Positions 35,595 to 45,261 of a DNA stretch of 64,000 nt are shown piece after piece (the stretch's first letter is position 1; the number at the start of each line of letters is the position of its first letter). Under the pieces are notes generated by a model. That model was not told the origin of the DNA. It searched no databases and was given only the letters and a program-made list of their open reading frames with translations. The stretch comes from Clostridiales bacterium (lineage in GTDB: Bacteria; Bacillota; Clostridia; Lachnospirales; Lachnospiraceae), in the NCBI GenBank assembly GCA_018372435.1, contig JAHAJA010000019.1:1-64000 (forward strand). Direction: 5' to 3'. The translations under genes were made by a program, and so were the position numbers.

Positions 35595-36704
35595 CTACCA
35601 CATCCTTTTCATAGATCTTTTAAGTAGCTCTGCTCCTTTAGATTCATCATCATAAATATCATCTAGTAAACTCTTTACATGGTCAGAATAGATATCCCCC
35701 ATTGAATCACTTAATGTAAACTTTATATAGCCCAAGAAAGTATCCCATTTTGTGGCTAAGTTCTTGTATAAGGCACAAGCATCTCCAAGTTCAGAAACAT
35801 TTGTTATCTTTTCTGCAGCTACAAGATATTTGCTAAAGGAGTTGCGGTAGAAACCTTCTTTTTTATATATGCCCCCACCTGATAAAAATAGCAATGCCAT
35901 GTTCTCCAATTGCGTCTGCTTATCAAACTTCTTATCCCACAGGAAAAAATCATCTATGAATTCTTTTAGACCGAATAATCCATTCTGAGCTTCATTATTA
36001 TAATCAATGCTGCTTTCCATCCCGTTTACAATCCTACGAAGTGATTTATACACATGTCCATGATTCACTGAGACGTTATCAAATGGATAAATAACTGTCC
36101 ACTCATTCTCTGCACACATCTTCTGCCCACTATTCATTGCTTTCTTTAAAGTTTCCATATTCATTTCATAGCTGCCTCGGAACAAATTCTCCACAAATTC
36201 AATCGTATCATTCTCTTCATGATAATCAATTGCCAAAATATAGTGAGTTCCTGTATTATATGGCAAATAGTTTGAGAATACCGAAAAGATATTTTCCGCA
36301 CCTTGATTTCCTGTAGCATGTTGCTGTTCTTTAAACACTTTTGAATAGTACTGATTATATGCCACGCGAATTATGACAGGTATATTAGATTTCAGATAAT
36401 ACTTAATTCCCTCTACAGCATCATCAAAAGTCTGATTCTCGAATTTCGCATATTGTAGATTTAGATTTACCATTAATGGAACAATTGCATTATATGGTAT
36501 ACCTGTTACACTACAATGAGGTAATTCAAACAGATGTGAGTCTGGCCTTACAAATGCAAACCCTAAGATGCCAGCCAATCCAAGACACTCATTTCCTGAC
36601 AATCTCAGACCATACAACTCCAATACATCTCGAATCATAGCAGTTTCGCAATACAAGCCTGGACAATGTATTCGTTTTAGTTTCGTTCTTAATTCTTCAT
36701 TCAT
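35595..36704 (-). CDS. BtrH-like acyltransferase with probable active Cys
   Basis: The 369-residue protein starts with LKRIHCPGLYCETAMIRDVLELYG, the Cys-helix of papain-like BtrH domains (Cys19 is best aligned to the nucleophile, Cys14 is a second candidate), followed by GILGFAFVRPDS. The later TGTHYILAIDYHEEND gives the His, and a helical C-terminal part follows. By analogy with BtrH it could move an acyl chain from carrier protein to an amine, or act on a peptide or amide bond. It is read directly into the Cys-less paralog (1-bp gap), suggesting a complex. The closest cluster relative is the protein at 62766-63830. Confidence 0.68.
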   Translation of the reverse strand: MNEELRTKLKRIHCPGLYCETAMIRDVLELYGLRLSGNECLGLAGILGFAFVRPDSHLFELPHCSVTGIPYNAIVPLMVNLNLQYAKFENQTFDDAVEGIKYYLKSNIPVIIRVAYNQYYSKVFKEQQHATGNQGAENIFSVFSNYLPYNTGTHYILAIDYHEENDTIEFVENLFRGSYEMNMETLKKAMNSGQKMCAENEWTVIYPFDNVSVNHGHVYKSLRRIVNGMESSIDYNNEAQNGLFGLKEFIDDFFLWDKKFDKQTQLENMALLFLSGGGIYKKEGFYRNSFSKYLVAAEKITNVSELGDACALYKNLATKWDTFLGYIKFTLSDSMGDIYSDHVKSLLDDIYDDESKGAELLKRSMKRMW

Positions 36705-36763
36705 ATTATTGCCTTTCTCTGACTAAAGATTATAAATTTGTGAATTTATGTTTCTGGGTTTTT

Positions 36764-37516
36764 CTAAAATTGCTTTGATAAATTTATATACTCTAGTGTT
36801 TCTGAATCAAAAGGGCTATCATGTCCTGGAATAACAATACATCTTCCTATCTCCTGTATCTTTTTTATATTAGCTCTATACGCCCCTATTTCCTTATGCC
36901 TACTTAAGGTTCCACTTTGAACTCTCTCAAACCAACGTCTGTTCGGTAATCCGTCTCCAATTGCAACAATATGTTCCTCATGGTCTTGAAAATGAACAGC
37001 CATATGTCCATAGGAGTGTCCAACACATTCAATTGGATAAATTCCTTCTGCTATTGATTTACTAAAATCAATAATTTTAATTCGATTTAATTCATCGTCT
37101 GTGAACGGCCTTATTGTGTCATATACAACATCTTCTTGGGATGATAATAGTGGATTATCCGCAACTGTTCTCCAACTTTCCATGCTCTTCCACATCTTCA
37201 CAATTTGCTTTTTCCCACCAAGTTCCTTATTCCTTAAGACCAACTTATGGAAATAATATTCTCGTTTCGTTAAATATATGGTCGCATTCATAAACAAACC
37301 CATATTTGCAAAATGATCCATATGCATATGTGTTATTACTAAGTCTGTTATCTCATCACAAGACACATCTATAGATACTAAGTTATCCAACAGCTCATTT
37401 CTATGGTTTAGAGCTCCAGTATCAACCACTATATGACGTTCATTTAATTGAACATATGTTGATGTTCCTGTAAAATTCGGGAATCCACAACCTTGAACTA
37501 ATATTTTGCTTTTCAT
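36764..37516 (-). CDS. Metallo-beta-lactamase fold hydrolase
   Basis: The 250 residues carry the full MBL zinc ligand set: ITHMHMDHFANM (H-x-H-x-D-H), ECVGHSYGHMAVHF, VAIGDGLPN and the final VIPGHDSPF. The arrangement resembles lactonases and thioesterase-like members. In a carrier-protein pathway such proteins often serve as hydrolases or cyclases that release or edit the chain, as in some type II polyketide systems; here that is inference. The gene lies 2 bp after the iron-sulfur flavoprotein gene and 59 bp before the BtrH-like pair. Confidence 0.88.
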   Translation of the reverse strand: MKSKILVQGCGFPNFTGTSTYVQLNERHIVVDTGALNHRNELLDNLVSIDVSCDEITDLVITHMHMDHFANMGLFMNATIYLTKREYYFHKLVLRNKELGGKKQIVKMWKSMESWRTVADNPLLSSQEDVVYDTIRPFTDDELNRIKIIDFSKSIAEGIYPIECVGHSYGHMAVHFQDHEEHIVAIGDGLPNRRWFERVQSGTLSRHKEIGAYRANIKKIQEIGRCIVIPGHDSPFDSETLEYINLSKQF

Positions 37517-37518
37517 TC

Positions 37519-38217
37519 TTAATAATAATACTCTCCTTCGAGTATGCTTTTCTCCTTCCAGTATTCATAATTATTCATTGTTCTGGCTTTATTGTTTACA
37601 ATTCTATCTCGAATTGATTGAAAAATCATTTTATCTTCTGACGTTGGCTCATAGCTCGCCCTTTTTTCGTAGATATCAATAATACGTTCTACAAGTTTCG
37701 TAGCACTTGCATCGTCTGGCTTTATAACTTCGGTATCCATCTCACCAGCATATTCCATACCCATTGTTAATAGGATGTTCTTTAAATATTCTGAAGTATC
37801 TTTGTTTCCCAGACCTCCTGAAGATATAATAGTTCCACCAATTTTCCCCATCATCCTTGGCTGAAAAAAGTAGTGCGTTAGTCTGTCTAAAAACACTTTC
37901 ATTCTTCCCGTAACATTCATACAATAAACTGGAGTCGCTAATATTACTACATCCGAATCTTCCATCCGTTCCATGATTTCCCGAACCTGATCCCCCTCCT
38001 CTTTATCTTGAGGACAACTGATTCCCGGTGCAACACATACACCACAACCTGTGCAAAAAAGAGTAGTATAATCCTGTAGGCGAATGGTTGTTATTTCTGC
38101 AGTGGGATATAATTCTTTCATTTTTCGTGTAAACTTAATGATGAGATATTTTACCCAACTGTTTCTGTCTTCCGCTGCAATACTTTTATGGCTCCCATTA
38201 ATCAGCAAAACTTTCAT
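37519..38217 (-). CDS. NADPH-dependent FMN reductase / iron-sulfur flavoprotein
   Basis: The 232-residue flavodoxin-fold protein has the start MKVLLINGSHKSIAAED, a Cys cluster FCTGCGVCVAPGISCPQD (C-x2-C-x2-C-x6-C) as in Isf-type iron-sulfur flavoproteins, and the FMN-binding ILATPVYCMNVTGRMKVFLDR. It probably delivers electrons. It overlaps the upstream radical SAM gene by 4 nt, so it may be the reductant for this radical SAM enzyme. The partner assignment is inference from coupling. Confidence 0.87.
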   Translation of the reverse strand: MKVLLINGSHKSIAAEDRNSWVKYLIIKFTRKMKELYPTAEITTIRLQDYTTLFCTGCGVCVAPGISCPQDKEEGDQVREIMERMEDSDVVILATPVYCMNVTGRMKVFLDRLTHYFFQPRMMGKIGGTIISSGGLGNKDTSEYLKNILLTMGMEYAGEMDTEVIKPDDASATKLVERIIDIYEKRASYEPTSEDKMIFQSIRDRIVNNKARTMNNYEYWKEKSILEGEYYY

Positions 38218-39590
38218 TGGTTTGTACCTTCCAATTCTCTTAGTTTTCTTTGTCTCAGCTTAGAGTATTCACCATTCATAAAACTATCATTTGTGATACT
38301 TAAATCAAATTTTTCAAAAGACTTATCCTTAAAGAATTCTTTCCAACAATAATAGAACCCATTTAGTAATTCCTCTGGTTTCATATGCTTTGGCTGAAAA
38401 ACAACATTTGCTGAATTATAATATTTCCAATCCGTGTGTAACAATCTTTTCTCTTCTTGACATTGCTTAAAGAACAATGTTCCAGGATATGGTGTATGTA
38501 AAGTAAACTCTGCTTGATTGATTTTACTTCTATCTAAATAATTTAATACTGTATCAAATGTAGATTTATCGTGAAAATCTTCACCTAAGAATACAGAAGG
38601 TAAAATACTATCGATACCCTTATCTTGAAGTTTATAAATAAACTCAACTGACTCATCACTATACATCCATTTATATAGTTTCATGATGTAGTCCTCAGGC
38701 ATATTATATTTACTCATATTAACTGCATATACAAAATAAAGAGAGTGAATTCCTGCTCGATATAAACGATCTAATATATCAGGATAATAGTCATAATAAC
38801 TCTTTAAATAAAACAATGTAGTGCTTAATTGATATCTTCTTCCTGTCGATGCTAAACCATCCAAAAGTTCATTTACGTATTTGGGAGGTATTCTTCTTGA
38901 AAGTAATTCATCATTGGCAATATAAATCCACCAATCTCTACCAATCTCTGGCTCTAAACCATTGACTTCATCCACGATATCTTGCACACTTCTAAGACGA
39001 AATTTTGTTCCTTCGTATGTCGGTATGGTACATGTTTCACATTTGATTGAACATCCTCTCATAATCTGTAGGTGAGTTGCTTTAGTTGGATAGTTATCAA
39101 AATTGAATATTCTTCGATTTGGCTGTTTCCACTTCGTAATATCAATTGGTGAATCATGCTTATATAATTTCTTTGCTCTATTCATTCGAAAATCTTCAAT
39201 GAATTGTTGCCAAATTCCTTCTCCTTCACCTACCATAACATAATCAGCATATTGTATTGCTTCCTCTGGAAATATAGAAGGGTGTTTTCCTCCCAGAACA
39301 ACAGGAACATTTCTTTTTCTAAATTCAGTAGCAATTTGATATGCTCTTGATATTTGTGGTGTAAATGCACTAATTGCAACTAATGATACATCCATATCAA
39401 AGTTTATATCGTTATAATTATCATCAATAAACTCTATCTCAATATCACTTGGGGTTAATGATGCTAAAATTGGTATTCCTAATCCAGGGAGGTGGCTTGA
39501 ACCCCAGAAATATCCCTTTGTATCTTTTTCCAAATTGGGATGATCATCAATATGTTTCTTATAAAATGGAAAAACAAATAAAATCTTCAT
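38214..39590 (-). CDS. Cobalamin-type radical SAM protein (BchE/HpnR-like)
   Basis: The 458-residue protein has an N-terminal cobalamin-binding-like domain (SLVAISAFTPQISRAYQIATEF... PVVLGGKHPSIFPEEA), the cluster motif MRGCSIKCETCTIP (C-x3-C-x2-C), and a C-terminal region with YYNSANVVFQPKHMKPEELLNGFYYCW, resembling the DUF4070 end of BchE/HpnR-type enzymes. It is similar in design to the protein at 43871-45166. Likely chemistry is methylation, cyclisation or rearrangement on a sp3 or sp2 carbon. Its stop overlaps the start of the iron-sulfur flavoprotein. Confidence 0.9.
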   Translation of the reverse strand: MKILFVFPFYKKHIDDHPNLEKDTKGYFWGSSHLPGLGIPILASLTPSDIEIEFIDDNYNDINFDMDVSLVAISAFTPQISRAYQIATEFRKRNVPVVLGGKHPSIFPEEAIQYADYVMVGEGEGIWQQFIEDFRMNRAKKLYKHDSPIDITKWKQPNRRIFNFDNYPTKATHLQIMRGCSIKCETCTIPTYEGTKFRLRSVQDIVDEVNGLEPEIGRDWWIYIANDELLSRRIPPKYVNELLDGLASTGRRYQLSTTLFYLKSYYDYYPDILDRLYRAGIHSLYFVYAVNMSKYNMPEDYIMKLYKWMYSDESVEFIYKLQDKGIDSILPSVFLGEDFHDKSTFDTVLNYLDRSKINQAEFTLHTPYPGTLFFKQCQEEKRLLHTDWKYYNSANVVFQPKHMKPEELLNGFYYCWKEFFKDKSFEKFDLSITNDSFMNGEYSKLRQRKLRELEGTNQ

Positions 39591-39643
39591 ACACGTTATC
39601 TCCTTCGTAAATAGAATTTTTATTTACTTAATAGTTTTTTTAA

Positions 39644-40048
39644 TTAAACACTATGAATAATAATAGCTTGTGCAATATCAAAACATGTATCATGATTACT
39701 GATACAACCTTGCATTTTTACACTAGAAACAAATATCTTTCCCATCTTTTTTATGCTATCCACTATATAGTAAGTACGCAAATAATCTCTCTCATTATCC
39801 TTGAATACAACTTCATTTAATCCAGCTAAATATAATTTCACGATTTGCTCCTCACTATAATATCTATCTCTTATGTTATGTTCAGCCGTCTGCCCCATCC
39901 CCTCAAGGATTATGCTCGGACTTGTTTGACTTATTGTATAAAAACTATCATTAGACCAATTCTTTCTTCCTATATCAAACTCTTCACCTTCTCTCTGTTC
40001 GAACTGATCAACCATGTTCATTGGATATTTTTGAGTAGATATTTTCAT
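39644..40048 (-). CDS. Degenerate hot-dog-fold (FabZ/ApeP-like) protein
   Basis: The 134 residues resemble FabZ in outline. KYPMNMVDQFE corresponds to HRYPFLLCDKI, and SPSIILEGMGQTAEHNI to MPGVLVLESMAQIGG, so the Glu (49) is in place, but the GHF-type catalytic His is missing (YTISQTSPS in that stretch). It overlaps the following upstream ketosynthase-like gene by 4 nt. Such dehydratase-like partners occur in aryl polyene clusters, where they form heterodimers with an active subunit. I assign the fold by motif only; it may have no dehydratase activity alone. Confidence 0.6.
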   Translation of the reverse strand: MKISTQKYPMNMVDQFEQREGEEFDIGRKNWSNDSFYTISQTSPSIILEGMGQTAEHNIRDRYYSEEQIVKLYLAGLNEVVFKDNERDYLRTYYIVDSIKKMGKIFVSSVKMQGCISNHDTCFDIAQAIIIHSV

Positions 40049-41112
40049 AAAGAAGTATCCTGAAATTTTTCAAATAGGATAGAATATACATTACCTCCTA
40101 TGTGCATGGAGTTTGCCATCACATACCCTGTTAGGTCTTTATTCTTTTTTAAAGCAAGATTTGCATGAATCATAGCCAGGATTTCTGAACAGCTAAAGGA
40201 CTCTCCATAAATCTCTTTTCCTTTTTCAATTTTAATATCTAAATCATTACTTTTGAACAAATCATCAATAGCTCTTTTTTCTTCTGAAAAAACTTCGGAA
40301 ATATTAGCTAGTAATTCAATCATCTGTACATCATTAGAAGAACATTGAGCACTTTCTATGGCCCTTTCCATTACATAACGAAGTGAATCTCCATCTACCT
40401 TGTTTATGTCCATTAGAAGTAATGGATCTGATGCACAACCATAACCAGCAACTTCAGAGTATATAGTCGCCTTTCTTTTCTTTGCATGCTCAAGTGTTTC
40501 AAGAACCATAAAACCAGCCCCTTCACTCAACGTGCATGAATTTTCCTTTTGTTTATTCCAATTGCAATTATCTATTATCTCATCTAAAAGACAATCGATA
40601 CCTCCAACGAATATTACATCTGCTTTTCCACTCTTAAGTTCTTCATAAGCCTTCATAACAGGATTCATTCCACATACCATCGAACTTGTACCCTTCAATT
40701 TGAAATCTATAGAAAACTTCCCCAATGATGCGTTGATTACAGTATTTGAAAACAGAGAAGGACTTGCATAATCATTACCCTTTTTTATTACTGGTTCCAA
40801 ATAATCCCGTATGGTTTCTAGAGGTCCATATGTAGTAGCAACGACTGCTCCTGCTCTTTCTTGCTCATATAGACTTGGTGCTAAACCTGCATCATCTGCC
40901 GCTTGTATCAATGCTGCCAACCCAATCTTAGTAAAAAAATCATTTCTTCTCACATTATGCTCTTGGCATAACTTATCTACACTAAAATCATCAAATCTTT
41001 CTACATAATTCTCTGCATCTTTTTCTTTCTTGATGTCAGCCTGAAAAAACGCATCTGCTGATACCCATTGTGGAGTAACTACTCCTACACCAGTCACTAC
41101 TACTCTAGTCAT
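40045..41112 (-). CDS. Ketosynthase-like partner without active-site His (CLF-like) 1
   Basis: The 355 residues have the beta-ketoacyl synthase fold (MTRVVVTGVGVVTPQ... YEQERAGAVVATTYGP... LSEGAGFMVLETLEHAKKR). A Cys is present (GTSSMVCGMNPVMKA) but the first His motif NAHGTGT is replaced by ELLANIS and the second, GHTLGAAGS, by YGESFSCSEIL. It is also shorter than FabF. Together with the intact ketosynthase encoded just upstream (45-bp gap) it matches the KS-alpha/KS-beta (chain length factor) plan of type II polyketide synthases, in which the partner sets chain length. The pair role is inferred. Confidence 0.82.
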   Translation of the reverse strand: MTRVVVTGVGVVTPQWVSADAFFQADIKKEKDAENYVERFDDFSVDKLCQEHNVRRNDFFTKIGLAALIQAADDAGLAPSLYEQERAGAVVATTYGPLETIRDYLEPVIKKGNDYASPSLFSNTVINASLGKFSIDFKLKGTSSMVCGMNPVMKAYEELKSGKADVIFVGGIDCLLDEIIDNCNWNKQKENSCTLSEGAGFMVLETLEHAKKRKATIYSEVAGYGCASDPLLLMDINKVDGDSLRYVMERAIESAQCSSNDVQMIELLANISEVFSEEKRAIDDLFKSNDLDIKIEKGKEIYGESFSCSEILAMIHANLALKKNKDLTGYVMANSMHIGGNVYSILFEKFQDTSL

Positions 41113-41157
41113 GTCTTCATTGCCCCTTTCCTATTTGTACTATGAAAGCTAGTCTTA

Positions 41158-42354
41158 TCACTCTTCATACCTTCCAAAAATTAGTGCTGCTGTATTCCCA
41201 CCGAATGCAAAAGAATTTGATAAAGCATTCCTTATATCCTTTTTTAGAGCAGTATCTGGCACGAAATTATATTGCTCATCCATTGATTCTTTTAATAATG
41301 CAGTAGGTGGTATTAATTTATGATAAATTGCTAATACTGTTGCCAATGCTTCTATCGATCCCGCTGTTCCCAATGTATGTCCAACTGCACCTTTAATCGA
41401 TGTGATGACAGGTAATTTGTCTCCTTTTTCTTTAAATACAGTACCTATCGCATTCAGCTCTGAGCTATCATTCATTTTCGTTCCTGTACCATGCGCATTT
41501 ACATAATCAATTTCACTTACATCTATCTTTGAATCCTCTAATGCCCTATTAATACATCGAATTGCACCTTCTCCGTTCGGATTGGGTGATGTTGCATGAT
41601 ATGCATCATTACTAAGTCCATATCCTTTAAATTCTGCATATATTTTAGCATTTCGTTTTTTAGCATGCTCGAGACTTTCTAATATTAAAAATGCCGCACT
41701 TTCTCCAATTAAAATTCCTGTTTTATTTTTATTAAATGGTCGACAATAGTCCTTAGATAAAACTTTCATACTATGAAATCCTGTTTGTGACATGAAGGAT
41801 AGTGGATCACTACCACCTGCAATCACCACATCACAATGACCTTCCCGTATAAAATCAAGTGCATTGGTTAATGAATTTGCTCCTGCAGCACATGCAGTTA
41901 CTGTTGTCGATTGCGGTCCCCTTGTTCCAAACTGTTTGGAGATAAATCCTGCGATGACAGCAGGCGGAATCTGTTTCATTCTATTCGAGTCTTCTGATTT
42001 TCCATCTTTTTGACACCGAAGATGCTCTTCCATTTCCACATACCCGCCAATCGAAGTTCCTACTGAAACTCCTACTCGAAATGGTGATTCTTTCTCAAGT
42101 TCTAACCCAGAATCTTTTACCGCCTCTCTAGCTGCAACTAACCCCAGTTGAATCGTTCTATCTAGTTCTTTCTCTTCAATGGACAGCGAATCGATTTGAT
42201 TAATAAATCCGCCCTCACTAAGTCCTGCATCAATAAATTTCCTCTCTATAGATGATTTAATTCCTATCTCTCCCGCTATTAATCGGGACCAAAACTCTTC
42301 TGTATTTTTACCCAGACTACTTACACTTCCAAGACCAGTAACTACAACTCTCAT
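41158..42354 (-). CDS. 3-oxoacyl-ACP synthase, FabF-type (KS 1)
   Basis: This condensing enzyme elongates carrier-bound acyl chains with malonyl units. It starts at ATG 42354 (MRVVVTGLGSVSSLG) with GGAGG upstream; the frame is open to 42444 but that part overlaps the SDR gene. All three catalytic residues are visible: Cys in VTACAAGANS, His in NAHGTGTKMND, and His in GHTLGTAGS. The 398 residues are standard length. It pairs with the His-less protein at 40045-41112 and is one of two intact ketosynthases in the cluster. Confidence 0.95.
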   Translation of the reverse strand: MRVVVTGLGSVSSLGKNTEEFWSRLIAGEIGIKSSIERKFIDAGLSEGGFINQIDSLSIEEKELDRTIQLGLVAAREAVKDSGLELEKESPFRVGVSVGTSIGGYVEMEEHLRCQKDGKSEDSNRMKQIPPAVIAGFISKQFGTRGPQSTTVTACAAGANSLTNALDFIREGHCDVVIAGGSDPLSFMSQTGFHSMKVLSKDYCRPFNKNKTGILIGESAAFLILESLEHAKKRNAKIYAEFKGYGLSNDAYHATSPNPNGEGAIRCINRALEDSKIDVSEIDYVNAHGTGTKMNDSSELNAIGTVFKEKGDKLPVITSIKGAVGHTLGTAGSIEALATVLAIYHKLIPPTALLKESMDEQYNFVPDTALKKDIRNALSNSFAFGGNTAALIFGRYEE

Positions 42355-42371
42355 ATGCTTTTCCTCCATGA

Positions 42372-43103
42372 TTAGAACATAAAATCTGTATAACCAGAAT
42401 CCAAACCGATGACTTGTCCTGTTATATTTTTTGAACAATGACAAATTTGATAGATATCCTTTGCTATTTCTTGTTTAGTTACTTCCTCTAAATCCATATG
42501 CTCACTATAATTTATATCTTCACCTATTTCTTTTAGTAGTAAAGTATTCACTGTAATACCATATCTTGCAACTTCTTTTGCCAAGGATCTAGTAAATCCT
42601 ACTATTCCAGCTTTTGTTGCTGCATATGCTGAGCCTATATTTGTAGATACCTTAAATCCATACGAAGAACTAATGTTTATAATCGTTCCTCGCCGTTTAA
42701 AAATCATAGCCTGTAAAATACTTTTGCTACTTTGGTATATACTAGACAAGTTATAAGCTACTAGTTTATTAAAATCTTCATATGATACATCTAGCAAACT
42801 GTTACTTTTTTGGTAATCACAAGAGTTTATTAAAACAGATATTGTCTTCCATGTATCTTTTACAGTCTGCATCATATTCTTAACTCCATCTGTATTATCC
42901 GTTTCCGTATTATATGCGATAACCTCAACTCCATACTCTTTTATCTTCTTAACTAAAGGCTCTAAGAACTCCTCCGTTACATCTGAATAATTAAAAGCTA
43001 CATTATACTTGTGAGATGCCATCTCTAAACATAAGTGTCTATTTTGAAGCGTTAAATCACCAAATATAATACAATTTAATGAATTTTCTAGACTCATTAC
43101 CAT
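42372..43103 (-). CDS. SDR family oxidoreductase (FabG-like)
   Basis: A 243-residue short-chain dehydrogenase. The catalytic Ser (INISSSYG) and the Y-x3-K motif in SAYAATKAGIVGFTRSLA are intact, and it ends with the typical GQVIGLDSGYT. The N-terminal glycine-rich NAD(P) loop is degenerate (FGDLTLQNRH instead of TGGxxGIG), so cofactor binding may be altered. It probably reduces a beta-keto intermediate from the adjacent ketosynthase. It overlaps the PIG-L gene by 7 nt on the upstream side. The second, canonical FabG is at 61997-62761. Confidence 0.88.
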   Translation of the reverse strand: MVMSLENSLNCIIFGDLTLQNRHLCLEMASHKYNVAFNYSDVTEEFLEPLVKKIKEYGVEVIAYNTETDNTDGVKNMMQTVKDTWKTISVLINSCDYQKSNSLLDVSYEDFNKLVAYNLSSIYQSSKSILQAMIFKRRGTIINISSSYGFKVSTNIGSAYAATKAGIVGFTRSLAKEVARYGITVNTLLLKEIGEDINYSEHMDLEEVTKQEIAKDIYQICHCSKNITGQVIGLDSGYTDFMF

Positions 43104-43867
43104 CCCCCCTCCATCATTTGCTTTTCTAGTAATTCCTTATATTCTTTCAGTTCACAATGATAAAATCCTTCCACATACTTAATATCATCACGGTTCGTTA
43201 AACAAGCCCTATAACTATTAAGCGAACATACTAATTCTCTATATCTCATAATCTCTATCTGCGATTTATGCTGATCTAATGCTTCTAATTTTTTTTCCAT
43301 GTCCATGGTAATGTTAATACATAAGTTTGGTATCAATGGGGTCCAAACCTCATACATAACAAAACGACTCTTTTCAAGCAATAGTTCTGAATGTTCATAC
43401 AATAATTGATACATGATATAATTCACAGCCCTATGGTCAGGATGAATATCTAACATATATGGCAAAAATATCAAGCCTGGATTTACATTTTCGATGATTT
43501 TCTTTAGAAGCTCTACACCAGGCTCTACTGATTTTTGCAAGTTACAATCTTCCAAATCAATACAATAAATATGTTCCTGTTGTATTCCAAGTATAGCTAA
43601 CGCTTCTCTTGCTTCTTCATAACGGATGGATGAAATAGATTCATCCATAGTATTTCTAATGGTGCCTCTTTTCCCATCGGTAAAAAACACAATATTTATT
43701 TCACATTCTAACCTTTTGTATTGATACAAGGTACCACCACAACCAATAATATCATCATCATAATGTGGCGCTAAAACTAAGATAGAACTATCTATATGAG
43801 GAAGTGAATATTTAGGCCTCGGAATAATTTTATTGCTACTCATTACAATTTTTTTTAGCATATCCAT
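43097..43867 (-). CDS. PIG-L family deacetylase
   Basis: The 256-residue zinc-dependent N-deacetylase of the LmbE/PIG-L family has the metal motif APHYDDDIIGCGG (P-H-x-D-D variant; the third acidic residue is Asp and not Glu) and the second ligand region DIHPDHRAVNYI. Family members remove the acetyl group from N-acetylglucosamine moieties in GPI, mycothiol, bacillithiol and glycopeptide pathways. In this cluster it suggests a GlcNAc-bearing intermediate, fitting the GT2 gene, and would free an amine for acylation. That chain is inference. Confidence 0.9.
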   Translation of the reverse strand: MDMLKKIVMSSNKIIPRPKYSLPHIDSSILVLAPHYDDDIIGCGGTLYQYKRLECEINIVFFTDGKRGTIRNTMDESISSIRYEEAREALAILGIQQEHIYCIDLEDCNLQKSVEPGVELLKKIIENVNPGLIFLPYMLDIHPDHRAVNYIMYQLLYEHSELLLEKSRFVMYEVWTPLIPNLCINITMDMEKKLEALDQHKSQIEIMRYRELVCSLNSYRACLTNRDDIKYVEGFYHCELKEYKELLEKQMMEGGW

Positions 43868-43870
43868 TTC

Positions 43871-45166
43871 TTACATCAACACCCCAAACGTATCCAGTAA
43901 TCGTTTATATCCTAAGTTCCAGCCAAATATTAATTGCTTTTTATCCTTTCCTACAAACTCAAGCCTCTTCTTGATGCTTTCTATGGAATAAAATTCTTTC
44001 CCAATCCTATTGAAACCCTCTTCCAATTCTTCTTTCGTCATATTCTTAGGCTGGAATACACAGTGCCCCATGTCATATTTACTCCAATCATCAATTAATA
44101 TACGATTTTCTTGTATTAGGCGGCTATGCAATCTTGTACTTGGTAGCGGAGTTAATATATTAAATGTTGCTAAGGCAATTTTGTTTTTATAGATAAAATC
44201 AAGTGTCTGATCAAAAACTGTAATATCATCTCCATCATTACCAAATGTAAAACTTGGATTTAGCATAATCCCTTTTTCCTGTATCATCGCAATTTGTTCT
44301 TCATACATGTTGGTATTATTCTGGAATTTCCCAATTATTTTTAGGTTTTGTTCAGATATACTTTCTAGTCCTGCAACGATAATAATACAACCGCTTTCTA
44401 CTGCTAGATCTAACAATTCCTTGTCACTTGTCAGATTCTTAAGCGTAGCTTGACTCCACCATCGAATATTCAGCGGTATCAATGCTTTAAATAGTTCCTT
44501 TGCTCTCCTATTATCAGCTGTAATCTCATCATCCACGAAGAAAAACAAATCCCCATCTTTCTTCTTCATTGTTTTAATCTCTTCCACTATTTGTTCTATT
44601 GGTTTTGTTCTATACTTTCTTCCAAAGAAGGTGGAAATATTACAAAACTCACATACGAAGGGGCAGCCCTTTGAAGTCTGTATCGTGTTGGTGCTTAAGT
44701 ATTTATCTGTCTGATATAAATTTCTTTTTGGAAAAGGTATATTCTCAAGAGATGGAAAATTTTCTTTTTTATATAAGGATTTTAATTTACCATTCTTGAA
44801 ATCTTCTAATAGTTCTTCCCAATTATTTTCTGCTTCACCTATGATGACTGCATCGGCATGTTCTAAACATTCTTCTGGACATGCAGAGGGATGATATCCT
44901 CCTATCACGACACAAATCTTTCTATTTCTAAACTTATCTGCAATTTTATAGGCTTTTGTTGATTGACTCGTTAAACACGAGATTGCCACAATGTCGACAG
45001 GATCTTCAAAATCTATATCTTCCACATTTTCATCAATTATCTTAACCTCATGCTCCTCTGGTGTTAGTCCTGCAATTGTTGCTAAGCTTAAAGGTGGCAG
45101 CCAAAATGGGCTTATTCGCTTAACTCCCTCCCTATGAATTGTAGGAACTATTAACATAATTTTCAT
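43871..45166 (-). CDS. Cobalamin-type radical SAM protein (BchE/HpnR-like) 2
   Basis: The 431 residues have the cobalamin-binding-like N-terminal domain (VDIVAISCLTSQSTKAYKIADKF... VVIGGYHPSACPEECLEHADAVIIGEAENNW), the cluster motif SKGCPFVCEFCNIS, and the C-terminal DWSKYDMGHCVFQPKNMTKEELEEGFNRI. Its design and end match the protein at 38214-39590, so these two are probably paralogs from one duplication. The specific reaction is unknown. A 95-bp gap separates it from the ABC permease gene; AAAGGAG lies seven bases before its ATG. Confidence 0.9.
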   Translation of the reverse strand: MKIMLIVPTIHREGVKRISPFWLPPLSLATIAGLTPEEHEVKIIDENVEDIDFEDPVDIVAISCLTSQSTKAYKIADKFRNRKICVVIGGYHPSACPEECLEHADAVIIGEAENNWEELLEDFKNGKLKSLYKKENFPSLENIPFPKRNLYQTDKYLSTNTIQTSKGCPFVCEFCNISTFFGRKYRTKPIEQIVEEIKTMKKKDGDLFFFVDDEITADNRRAKELFKALIPLNIRWWSQATLKNLTSDKELLDLAVESGCIIIVAGLESISEQNLKIIGKFQNNTNMYEEQIAMIQEKGIMLNPSFTFGNDGDDITVFDQTLDFIYKNKIALATFNILTPLPSTRLHSRLIQENRILIDDWSKYDMGHCVFQPKNMTKEELEEGFNRIGKEFYSIESIKKRLEFVGKDKKQLIFGWNLGYKRLLDTFGVLM

Positions 45167-45261
45167 GCTGTATATCTCCTTTCTATTAAGTAGTTAAGTA
45201 CCCATTTTTCTTTTATGTATAAATGCTTAATATTAATTCTCTAAAAGCTCTATCAATCTGA

